Shown piece by piece: positions 24,496 through 35,574 of a DNA stretch of 64,000 nucleotides. The notes beneath the pieces are model-generated. The model was not told where the DNA came from and searched no databases. It worked only from the letters and a program-made list of their open reading frames with translations. Made by a program: the position numbers and the translations under genes. The first letter of the stretch is position 1; every line of letters begins with the position of its first letter. Where the stretch lies: contig CASHTG010000015.1 in NCBI GenBank assembly GCA_949357655.1, positions 2,480,001-2,544,000 of the forward strand. The letters run 5' to 3'. The DNA comes from Parascedosporium putredinis (Eukaryota; Ascomycota; Sordariomycetes; Microascales; Microascaceae).

Positions 24496-26315
24496 TCACC
24501 AAGTCAAGCCCATCCACTTGTGCTCACCATCAATATTCAACCACCTACCACCGTCCGAAACCTCGCGCCAGCCCATCATGACGCCCAAGATCCGGCAACC
24601 CATGCTCCCAACGCTACAGACGACAGCGTCGCCGGCCCGAGCGAGCACTGAAAGGTCCAAGAGATAGGCTCTGGCGAGAAAAGTGCGGAGGGCGACGGTC
24701 TCGGTCGATACGCGCGTTTCGTGGTTGCCAGCCTGGCCCTTGGGCATGCCGAGATTCCAAAACATGGTGGAGAAGAAGCCACCCTCCCAGCCAAAGGTCT
24801 CGTCCTTGAACCGGTGCATGATGGAGCGGTCGCGGGACCCGGTGGCGCCGGATTTATCGAGGGTTTCTTTGCTCGCTAGCTTGATGCGGTCCTGCGCGTG
24901 GTGGGCGCCCACGAGCTCGGGCGAGCCGTGGACCATGGGGTCGTCCGAGGCGACGACGAGGAGAGGAAGCGTGTTGGCCTCGGGGAGCTTCTTCTTCAGG
25001 GCGGTGCGCGCGGCGTCGGCGTACACTTCGTTGGGGATGTACGAGTCGCGGTAGGGAAACTCGAGAGGGTGGCAGTCGCCTCGACGGATGTGCATGCCGG
25101 CGATGGGCAATTTGGATTTCGCGGCTTGGGCGGTCAGAGATTGGACGCGGCCGTCAATGTACTCTACGTCGCCGTTGGCCAGGTGGAAGAGGGCCTCGTA
25201 GCCCCGGCGGGCGAAATCGTACAGGATCTTCCTGGTGTAGTCGTCGTCGTCGTCTGCGGCGGCGGCGCCGTTCGCTTTTCGGGTGCTCAAAGAGTCCACC
25301 AAGACGTCCTTGGCGGTGGCGGCGGACACGACTAGGTGCCTCGCTTGCGTGGGACACGGGACCATTTCGTGCCTCGGGGGTGGTTTGCAGTCGGGGACGG
25401 GAGGCGGCTGGAAGATGGATGTGTACCGTCCATACGTCCATCTGCTATCCTCGACAAAAAGGAGCGGCCTTGCTCCTTTGCGAGCCCGTAAAAGGTCCAT
25501 AGCATCATGAGGGTATGCCCGATACCGGCCTCGTCCGTCTCTAGAACCACTGTCAAGCTCTTATCGCACTCCGACATGTACGAGTCCTTGTTCACTCCTA
25601 CAAAGCTCCCGAATTGCGGAGTTTGCCTTCCTTCCGATTCGGCTTCCCGCTCGCTGTGGAGGTTGGGGAGTAGGCCGGATTTGGCGGCTTCGCGCACATC
25701 GACGTAGTGTGAGTCTGATTTGCCGTGCATGGTGGAGAAGGGTTGTTGTTTCGTGCCGGTCCATTCACGTTGGCTGCGCACAGTGGCTTGAACGTCCTTA
25801 CAGGCCCTCGACATCTCGGAGTACTCGCTCACGGAGAGAGGAAACGGGTGCTTCTTCGGTATAGAGACGGTCCACTTCGATCGCCCCCATTTATCCTCGG
25901 TTATGACGGGTGTTGGGAAGTCTGGCAAGGCCTGGCGGCTCACCATCTCCACTTCATCCTCGCCGGTATTCCGGTCCAAGTAGGTTAGTTTGACGCCCGC
26001 GAGCTCCACATGTTTCCGGATGGCATGCGCAGCGACATAGAAGACAAAAACGGTACTCAGTAGCCAGGCCAGGATCCTGAGCACACGGCTGGGTCGGGGC
26101 CGCGTGGGAGACTTTTTGGCCGGGGGACGAGGGCGGGAAGGCTCGGGGAAGGTGGGGGAGAAGAAAAGGTGGTTGAAGTTGAAGCGGGAAGAAGTTGATG
26201 AGAGGGGTCCCTTTTCGTGTTGATATGAGCCTGCTCTTCGAAGATTGAGACGAGGAGGGGCTATGATGACTCTGGGGTGGCGAGCAGCCCGGCCAACCTC
26301 GAGTTGGGTCTGCAT
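24496..26315 (-). CDS. Putative GT-B fucosyltransferase-like type II membrane protein
   Basis: This intronless protein of about 606 residues has a short basic cytoplasmic N-terminus, one signal anchor (ILAWLLSTVFVFYVAAHAI, about residue 82-100) and a large lumenal domain. This is the topology of Golgi glycosyltransferases. The C-terminal domain carries IAGMHIRRGDCHPLEFPYRD (about residue 440), which fits the HxRxxD GDP-binding motif of the alpha-1,6- and O-fucosyltransferase superfamily. It also has DLSVLARAGDAVVCSVGSMG followed by Cys-Arg, like the FUT8 motif with D, S and CR. An earlier VVLETDEAGIGHTLMML fits the GT-B donor loop. One frame break lies in an A run (plus strand) at 25456-25460. 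I infer a GT23/GT65/GT68-like enzyme. The donor and acceptor are unknown, and many filamentous fungi carry such proteins without known function. Confidence 0.7.
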
Positions 26316-28707
26316 CGCGGCGATGCTGGAAAAGAGCCAAGGGGATATCGGCGTTTAGTAGTTTAGTAGGTAGGCAAGTAGGAGGCCAAACCAATGTTTA
26401 TCGGACGGCCGTGGACAGGTTACGAGCCGGGAATTATGAAAGAGTAGAAGGGACAAGAAAGAGATAGTACGGCCAGGAGGAAGAAACAAGGCTCCAACGG
26501 AAAAAGAGGTGGCTCCTCAACAGCCCGTACTTTCGTTCCGGCGTCAAGCCTTGAGAATTCGTTCTTCTTCAAGGACGAGGAGCCATCAGATGTCGGATGA
26601 GGCTCGTCCTAGGTCCTTTAGGCTTCGGAGAGGAAAGCTCTGCCTCTCTCTCCGAAGAAAAGAAAAGAATAAGTGAAGGGTGGGTGGGTAGGGTCGAGCA
26701 AGCTCAAAGTCCGGGAGGGTAGCCGGGGGAGGGGAGGTACATAAAGTTCCTCGTTGAGTGTGGTGACCAAGTTGAGAGATGGTCGACTTCCTGTCCAACT
26801 CGCTAATAATAATAAAAGTCCGACAAAAGGCCTCTCTTTCGCCTCCGAGAAGGAAAAAGAAAAAGGTTGGAGAGGGAGGGCCCGTCCAGGTGGAGCCAGG
26901 AGTGTTAGCCTGGACTCTGTGAAAAAGGTCACGAATGAGACGAGTGAGGGCTGGTGACCAGGTCCCGCCGGCCAAAGTGGGATGGGTAGTTTAGTTTCTT
27001 TTGACTCGTTTCCGCCCGGAAAGACGCCTTCGAGGGAAGAAGAGAAATGGCGGCCGGATGAACGGTGTCCTCCTTTCACAAACAGGTGGATGGACCGAGT
27101 CTCGTCGCACCCAGGATGGGGAAATCTGGTCTCCCTCCGTGGAGAATTCCTGTCTTGAGGAGCTTAACCCAACTCGGACGAACGACGCCCAAGAGGATTT
27201 TAGAGCTAGGAATCTACGCCCCCGAGCCGGGGAGTTGGGGCGGCGGGTGCCAAGAGAACAGGGAGGGCTCGAGCCAGAGAGCGCAAGACTGTGATCTCGT
27301 GTGTTGAACGATGTCGACGGGGCCGGTGTCAAGCAAAAAGAAGAAATTATGAAATGTGGAGGAGTAGGTGGAATCCAATGGAGGAAGAGAGAGGGCAAGC
27401 AAAAGAAAGGAAAGAGAAAAAAAAAAAAGAAGAATGCCGAAAAAAAGAGAGACGAGCAAGGAGCGCAGGGAAAGGTTTATGCTTGGATTCAAGAGTAATA
27501 CCTCGGTGTCGCCTTCGAGGGCTTGATCCAAGTGGGCCTGGGCTTGGGAGTCTCGAGGGTGGCGTCGGACTTGCGGGTTGACGCCAGTTCCAGTGGTTTT
27601 CGGAGCTCTCTAGGAACAGAACCTAGTGCGAGGATTGACAAGAATTTGGCGAAGATCGGCCCATCTGTGCTACTCATTACCTTACTCGATCAGGCACACG
27701 AGCTGGGGACCAGGGGCAGCATGGCAGGAAGAGAGAAAGACTGGAGCGAAAGGGGCCCGGGGGATAAGACGGAGCACAGGACCAACGCATACGGCATAGA
27801 TATCAGTGCGACTTGTACAAGCTGGCAAAGTCGATGTCAAATGATCCAGATGCCACCAAACGATGCCGCAAAAGCCGGTGGGCTAGTCTCAGTCTCGACC
27901 GTCAATTGCAGGGTCTCACAGCTTGAGCCTTTGTCGGTTGATTGCCCATGCTTCACACTTGATGCTTGCTGCTGGTGTACATGTATGTAGTGTTAAGTAT
28001 TACTAGTATCCGGCCACTCAAAACATTACATTCCAACAGGCCCCAGCCCGCTTGCTTTTGGCCAAGACCCTTTTTCCTGTGCATCAGCGTCGAACTCCAG
28101 ATTGAACAATATCGAAGCAGAGTGCAGGCAAATTCATCCATTCCCCATTCCCTATTTCCCATTCCCCCGCCTTTGGATGGGGGACTTGTAGGAACATCGT
28201 CATCCACCTGAAAACATGCATGTCACCGCGAGGTCCAAGTCTTGAAAAGGGCTGCGAAACAAGGCCTCTCTTCGCTGCGACCCGAGGGGGAGGCGAAGGG
28301 GGGTCTGGTGGGGGAAGAGGGAGGCAAAACGGTCTTGTGGCGACACGAAATGGAATGGATCCATTCCATGCGTGGATGTGCGATTGGAAATAAAAACACG
28401 GAGCAGACCAGCTGAGGAAAGGCGAAACGGGAAATAAGGCGCAGGCAATCTATTCCGGAGAAAATTCGCCCTCCTTACATCTACAGCATAGTGTACGTCT
28501 AGGCTTCAGTCCACGCCTCAGTCAAGCTGACCATGGCTCTCACCACAGCTTGCACGGCAATGCGGTTAGATGATGAATTGATGTCATTCCCGCTCCTGTG
28601 ATGTACGCCGCTTCAATGTCTTCAATGTTCCTTGTGGAGTCTCTCTCTCCCCTTGCTGAATAGACCCGGGACGCTTCGAGTGTATACATACAAGTCGATC
28701 CGTCCAA

Positions 28708-28750
28708 GCAGCACAGCGCAACGCAAGACAGCACAGCACAGCACAACACA
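28708..28750 (+). repeat. CAGCA/CAGCGCA-rich degenerate repeat
   Basis: The stretch is composed of near-repeats of GCACA and AGCAC units (gcacagcgca, gcacagcaca, gcacaacaca). It is intergenic with no visible role. Confidence 0.7.
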
Positions 28751-31700
28751 GGGAGAGATCGCCTTTTTAATTGGGATGTTCGCCCCGAGCCATCGATGGT
28801 CGAAATCCGGGTTGGCAACAAACGCCCATCATCGACCTGGGGAATACCTGGTCTCTCGCTTGGGTCTGTCGTCGCCCTCGCCCTCAAAGCCCTTCTTGGA
28901 CCGAGTGTGGGCAGGGCGGAGTATCGGCAAAGTACCTCTCGGCCTGCATGCTTCCACATCTCCTTGGCGCGTTTCAGATTCTTCAGAACTTGGGGAAGAT
29001 CATCCCGGTCCAGAGTCGGGATTCCCAATTGCGCCAATCACGTCTCTCCTCCACCGTCGTCTTTGGACCTAAAAAAGTAGCCCTAGGCGAGCTCATGGCA
29101 GGGGTGCAGGGGTCTCCCTCCTTGCTCTCTTCCGATGCATCCATAGTGTAGATATCGACGACGACCAAAACCAAGTCGAGGGGACGGATGGCGAGGCCAA
29201 GTCCATCAAGTCCACGGGACAGTCACACAGCAAATGGTGCCAGCTTCAAGAAAAAACTACCGCCGCATCTACATTGCCAGTGCCTCAACTTCAAACCTGG
29301 AAAAGGGCCAATGGACAACGAAAAGTGCCTATCCCATGGACCAGCAAGAGGAGAGTCGCGAAACATCCAACCGAGAAAAAGCATGCAGTGGTCGTAAATT
29401 CCCATCCCCGTCTCGTCAGTTCGACTCTCATGGAAAGACTCGCCGATCACGACTTGCCCACAAGTCAATCATCTTTTCCCTTTCTTTTTTTCTCCCTTTC
29501 CAAGTGGGGGAGGAACATCAAATCAGTTGATCCTCTTGCTCATTTTCATGCGCGTCTCCCATACTCCGGAACGTGCCGAGGAATACAAGGGTTCCAACTC
29601 GTCAAAGATCCCTTTTAATTTAGATGCCCCATTGCTATCTGTAGGAAATCAGTTCAGGAGCAGGATGGGCCATGAGGTGGAACCCTCTCACCTCAGCGAA
29701 AGACACCCACGTATCGAGGGATGGAAGGATGGAGGGATGGATACTTGAATGTTGTGATCCGTTGGAGCCATCACTGCCTCCAGCTGCATGTGCTGTGTGT
29801 CAGAGTTGACAACCTTTTCATCACATCAAGGCCATCACAAATCTACATGTACGAATACTAGATGTAGTCATCACGCGAATGCACGGCGCAAGCTTTATTG
29901 TTGAATTGGCCAGCCCAAGAAAAGAAACGGTTGACATGTCTCAGCTTGGCGTGGGACCTGGACCGGGCTGGTTCTAAGCAGATGCACCACGCCAGTACGC
30001 CAGAGAAGCCAAGGTGCTACTCGTAAGTTGTAGAGCCTGTCAAGTGTCTAGCGCGCCAATTGAGACCGCGCGATACTTGAAAAACTTCCGAATCCAGTGT
30101 TCAATTCTCACGTGGTGTCTATCAGCCTCTCGACCACCACCTCGGTCCCTGGCGCCTAGCACACAGCCTGCATGTCTTGATGGCCCCGGCCTCAAAGAGA
30201 AGAGGAACTAACTATTAGCTGGTATTCGAATCGAGCATCACGGTAATATCGCCTCTAGAGGTTCGGTTCAAACCAGGCTGATCACTATTTATCGAACAGT
30301 AGATCGAACCGCTCAATGTTGCTCGTGGTCCATTGATACTTGATCATGGACCAGTATGGTCGCTTTCCAACTCCTCGCGGTCATTACAATTGATCCATCC
30401 AGCCAGTATTAGCCCACGTCTTTTCAGCTCCCTTGTTAGGCATGGCCTAGCCGTCCAACGATGGTCCTCAAGTGTCGCCTACCACTACCGAGGTACTCGT
30501 AGTGTAATAGTGTATGCCCCAAAGCTCGCTAGCCAACCGAAAAGGGGGCGCGAGGGCAGCGCACGCTATACCCGCCAAGACCACGGCTCGCAGGGCGAAT
30601 GACAGCCCTCCAAGCACAACTGCCGCTCTGACGTCAGTGAAGCAAAGCCGTTGATCGCAATAATAAGCCTACCAAAAGAGAGAGAAAGGGGTCTAAAAGA
30701 GACTGGAGGGTCGACAAAGAATGGGCCTGGCCAATCCGTTTTTCCCGCAAACGTGCTCTCTTTCCTCCGATGCCCATCACTGCACCGAGCATCGTCATTG
30801 TCCTGCCGCGTCCCCTCCCTCTGCTTTTCCCCGTTTCCAGGTGGGGAGCCGAGGCGAAGCAAACGCCTGCTCTTCAACAAACCTGTACAAGCAGCCATTC
30901 CTCGGGATAGGATGATGATCGGCGTGCTCCATTATGCGAGATGCTCCAAGCCATTCGGGCTCTCTGGACTCATACCCTAGTGCCGGCCGAGCGAGTCTCC
31001 CGGAGAAAAGAAACAGACCCCCGTATTACAAGTATTACTCTATATCCCTTGGGACTCGATCCCAGGTAATCTAGCGTCAAGCATACTTCGTATGTGTAGA
31101 TGACAGAGGTTGGCGGCTGGTCCCTTGCCGCTCCTTTACAGCTTAAGAAAAACTTAGCAAGGCGGCCTCGCGGCGATTTATCGCTCCTTTTGCACCAAGC
31201 TTACCCGAATACCCAAGAGGGTTGTCGAGGGAAAGGGGGTGGCGACCGCTGACTCTGCCTGCCGTGCAACCACTCTCAATTTGGAGATCTTCGATTACGC
31301 CGACCATGGCCGGCTCTCATGTTGCCCCTGAGCACAACATTCAACACAGAGTGACCAGGATTGAAGTGGTGGTTCAAGAAGGGGCAGAAGCCACGCAACT
31401 CCCTCTTTCTAGATACATCCGTGGATGGATATATTATCGAGATGAGCAAGCACTCTGCACTCTGCTCAGCTACTACTGCTCTCGCTCTACGCTCAGATTC
31501 ACGCAATAGAGATGAAGCACGGTTCCAACGCGCCTTAAAATACATGTAATAGGCGAAGCAATGATATAAAATGGCTCCTCTGGAAGCGGAGCCTGTCTGT
31601 TCTTTCTCTTGCCAAAGTACAATGTCATAATATACAAGCCCAAAAACAAGCCCAACTCCCCGTAACTTTTTTGTTCTGTATAGCAAACTCTTCGGCTTGC

Positions 31701-32503
31701 TCTCTGGTCCACCAAGTGCCCGGATTGCGCCTCGCCACCAACGATTCCGACTTGCCCGTCCGCCCACACCTTCTCAGCGGCTCATACCATTCCCTCCTTC
31801 CGCCCTATATTATGTGGAACGTCATCGTGGCAGGCGTACAAGCAACGACACAGGAAAGGAAACGCGACCATCCCAATTAAGGCCTAGACCGAACCAGCTC
31901 ACACTCCGGGAAGCCGGAGTCAAGGAACGAAGACAAAAGTAGAGGAAAAAAGAACCGGAAGCCAAGGAAAGGAAAGAAAAGAGGAAGAAAAATAGACAAA
32001 AAGGAGAATGAGAGAAAGCGAGAGAGATAAAGGCGTCCGAGCAAAGCAGACCACGGCGAGGCCATAAGATGATAGCATGTAAGAAAATGGGATGAAAACG
32101 AGGGAAATGGGTCAAGCCCATGATTCGCGGCACCGTGTCCTACGAGAAGCAAATCGAATCCGCTTGGGAAAGGAAGGATGCTTGCGCGCTGCTGCAATCG
32201 GATGCCCGTCCATTTGATAAAGTAAATGAGCTGTCTAGAGTAGCAAACCAAACATGGAAAGGCTTAGCAAACTCAAAAACAAACAATCAAAAAGATGATT
32301 AAAGGTCCACCATCCCTGCCACGCGTGTAGCATAGAACAATGTCGGTATCCGATCAAACGGATAAGAGTTGTTGTGTCGGTTGGGTCGAGAAAAGAATAT
32401 ATGCAAAAAAGAATAAAAGGGAAAAAGAAAGTTCAGCGTCGAGAATCTTCGTGGGTATAATAACACAACAATCGAAAAAGGGAGAAAAAAAGGTAGCCAG
32501 TCC

Positions 32504-32519
32504 AAAAAAAAAAAAAAAA
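32504..32519 (+). repeat. Poly-A tract (16 nt)
   Basis: Sixteen consecutive A bases lie 140 bp beyond the kinesin stop on its 3' side. It is useful for judging homopolymer accuracy, because the true length may be greater. Confidence 0.85.
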
Positions 32520-32656
32520 CGCCAATGGCCCATGGGCCCTCCAAGTTTCAAGCAACCCATACTTTTATGTGTGCCGGAGAAGGTTACCTCGGATGGAGGT
32601 CTTCTTCGGTTGCATGGGGCTCGCTCTTCTCCCACCAAAACTCAACAACTTTGCAA

Positions 32657-35574
32657 CTAGACTTCTTGAATCGAAGCCTGTTGCTTCAACTGCTCCTGCT
32701 TATGGGCAAGATCCAAAGTTGGCAGGGGCTCCGTTGGAGGATCTCGTAGAGGTCCGTCGTAGGCAATGCGGACGCTGCCTCGCGAACTCCGTACCAGTTG
32801 GCCGCTCTCGATTCGATCGGATATCATATCGTCTAGGATCTTGAGATCGTCGCCACCAGCACTTTTGCGGCTTCCCTTCATAGGCGGAAACGGGGTCTGC
32901 TGGGAACTCAGCAGCGTAGCTGATGGTGGGGGACTCAAAGGCGCCCTCGGGTCGAAAGCGACGGTTCCCTCTGCCGTTTCGCGGGATCTTGCCACACTTC
33001 GGAGAGCGGCCAGCATCCGATCCTTGTCGTCAATCCTAGCGCGAAGCTCCGCAATCTCGGCATCCTTTTCCTTGAGAAGCGTGGACACGCTATGATCTTC
33101 TCCGACGAGGATGTTCTTGCTTCCACCGAAGCCAACCGACGTACGTGACGAGCTGGCTCTGCGGGCCTGTAGAAGCCTCTTTTCAAGCGTCGTGATGTAC
33201 CGATTCTTATCCGCTAGATCCGACTGAAGGGCCCGATTTTGCGCCGCGAGTGATGCATTTCCGTCACCAAACTCTCCGACACTATCCTCGTCTTCCATGA
33301 TGGATGCCTCGCCACCTGATTGTCTCTTTCCGCCGCTTGAGCGCCGGCCAACGGTGGAAGACGCAGACGTCATCGACGAAGTCCGCTCCATTCCTGGCCG
33401 ACCGCTGTTGGATGCCGTCATCGACGACCGAGTGGATATTTGAGAGAAGCGCGAGTTGGCGAGGGAACTGTAGGATCCGCTTCGGTTGACTCCGGTCGAC
33501 TTGGAGCTCAGGATTAGCCGGTTCAAGTGATCGATGCGCTCCTTGAGCGCTGTCCTGGCAAGCTGCATCTCCAGCATCTGTTCTTCGTGACGCTGTTCGG
33601 CTTCGAGTTCGCGGGCCTTTTCCTCCTCAGCATTCTTCACCTTCTCCTCATCAGAGAGATCGTCCGTCTTTTTCTTGCCCTTGGCTTGGCAATCTAGCTG
33701 TGACCTCAACTCTGCAATTTCCATTCGGTATCGCTCAAGCAGAACACGGGCACCGCCATCGCCACCGGCACCAAGGGCTTCTTCAGCCTTCTTCGCGTGA
33801 CTAACAATATTGTTCTTCGCGCGGGAGGCAAACTTGAGGGTATTCAGGGTCTCGGCGGTGTGTGTGTTGGCGGCCGCAGCGGTACCAGCGGAGCCCGTCT
33901 GGATCGTGCATAGGATGCTGACCAGCGAGTTTCCAGAGAGTGCGCCTTGGAGAAGACGCGTGAGTTTGCTGTCACGGTAGGGGAGATGCTTGCCGTCTTT
34001 ATCCGCAGGTTTTCCATCCTTGTCCTTGTGCTCCGACAGCTTAGCGATAACCGTACCCAGGGTTAACAAGCTCTTGTTGATATGAGATCCTTCGGTCCGG
34101 CGCTCTTTACTTTCCGCCGCCTTCTCGGAACCAGCCAAATCAATCAAACTTAGGGTCGAGACCCGGACTCCGCCAGGAAGCAGACCCCCACGCTTGTTTT
34201 CAGCGCTCGCGTTGCCAGGCATACGCTCTCGGCTTTCAACAACGATTTGGACAACAGCATGAGACCGAGAACTTCTCGAGTTGAACTGGGTGCTCGCGGT
34301 CCTCCTCGCCTGGTCGCCGCGAGCAATAACACGGAGAAGTTGCGTCGGACTTTGCACGATCTCCTCCTTTAGCGGGCTAGCATAAACGCCCCGCTTGCTA
34401 TCCTCGCGTAGCTTGATCTCGTCCTGGCTGGCACCGCCTACCCCATTCACAGTCGGCATGCTGAGCAAATCATGGATTTTTCGTTGTATATCTCAAGATA
34501 GCTAACGCGAAGCAGGAATTCGCGCGAGGGTGTTTCGCGGATATACGAAAAGATGTCGGTAATCGCGAGCGGAATAACACCGGGAGATGAGGCTGTTCCT
34601 TGCATGGAGAAGGTCTTGCCGGTGCCCGTCATGCCGTACGCGAAAACAGTTCCGTGGTAGCCCTCCATAACCCTTCGAACAAGCCTCTTTGCGATGCAGT
34701 CGTACACCCTCGAATTATCGTCGCTCGTGGCAAATACATTATCTGATAGGGTACTCGTCAGCACTTTCCAAATGAATAAATGTCTGCCGGCTGAGGATTC
34801 CAGCCCGGTTTCGGCAGCTTACCATAACAGTAGTCCCCGCTCTCACGTCCGTGATGGGAAATTAACGCCTTCTTCGGATCAACTTCCCAATCCTTTGGGT
34901 TATCATTGCCGGTTAGATCAGGTCGGACCCTAACGCTGACAATGACATTGCCTTTTCCATCTTGCTTCGAGGCCCTCTTATCGGCGATGGCGCCACCGGG
35001 AGCTGTGGATGCCTCCAAGGGGTCATCGTAAGTAGTGGCAGAAGTTGAATATGAGTCTTGGGCAGACGAGCTACGGCTCTGGGGCGGCGAGGCAACGCTG
35101 ATAAGCCCGTCCGACATTCTCAATCCAACGCCGACTGACTTCCCTTCACCGCTGCCGTTTAGCAGGCTTGGCGTTGAGCCACCTACATGGCTGTAGGTGG
35201 ATGCCGTTGATGCCTTTGAACGGCGGGCCGAACCACGCGCGGATTCGGCCAGGGGCTCGGGGGACGCTACTCGCTCGACTAGGAGGTTGTGGGAAGGAAT
35301 TGATGCTAACAACTTTCCGAATCGACTTGCCGGCAGGATTTATACCTGACGCGACCCGCGGATGAGGAAGAGATGAAGTCGGGGCTGGCGTGGAAGGGGT
35401 CGAGTAAGCGGCAGATGGGGCTCGAAGGCCGCTTTTAGGCGTGCCGGAAAGCGAGCGAGACGGTGTGGAAAGGCCGCCAGTGCTCTTCCGTGTCTTCGCA
35501 ACAGGAAGTGCGGGTAGGGCAATATTTGGAGGGCCATTGGAAGGGCGAGATGGCCGAGGAAGGGCAGTCGCCAT
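32657..35574 (-). CDS. kipA: Kinesin-7 motor, KipA/Kip2 type
   Basis: This is an N-terminal kinesin of about 946 residues. A Ser/Pro-rich extension of roughly 190 residues precedes the motor (GNVIVSVRVRP near base 34950). Motor motifs are the P-loop YGMTGTGKTF, switch I NSRSSRSHAV, switch II LIDLAGSEKA and HINKSLLTLGTVIAKLSEHK, with YRDSKLTRLLQGALSGNSL. Coiled-coil segments follow (VLLERYRMEIAELRSQLD, MLEMQLARTALKERIDHLNR, LLKEKDAEIAELRARIDDKD), separated by Ser-rich linkers. The intron is 34743-34822. The frame breaks at a T run 34477-34481 and a G run 35259-35263 (plus strand); filling them makes both exon phases fit. Kinesin-7 KipA of Aspergillus is a plus-end motor for polarised hyphal growth. 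The subfamily assignment rests on overall pattern and deserves a tree. Confidence 0.9.

Larger units (their letters stand above)
26316..32656. other. Gene-poor interval upstream of the glycosyltransferase
   Basis: In 6.3 kb I find no frame with a recognisable domain, no tRNA and no rRNA. The GT promoter must lie at its left end and the kinesin 3' flank at its right end. It contains a CACAG-rich stretch (28708-28750), a 16-base A run (32504-32519) and three TACATGTA palindromes (27978, 29844, 31541). Open frames of up to 165 codons occur on both strands, often overlapping, and are low-complexity or unlike any family. I see no terminal repeats or transposase remnants. Confidence 0.5.

Noticed and set aside
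28575..28667. Possible second C/D snoRNA (GATGATGA followed by CTGA about 90 nt later)
   Set aside because: The terminal stem is weak, there is no D' box, and the sequence next to CTGA does not match any rRNA segment I can recall.
30230..30290. B-box-like GGTTCAAACC suggesting a tRNA
   Set aside because: No T-stem pairing and no acceptor or D-arm can be formed around it. I found no tRNA in the window.
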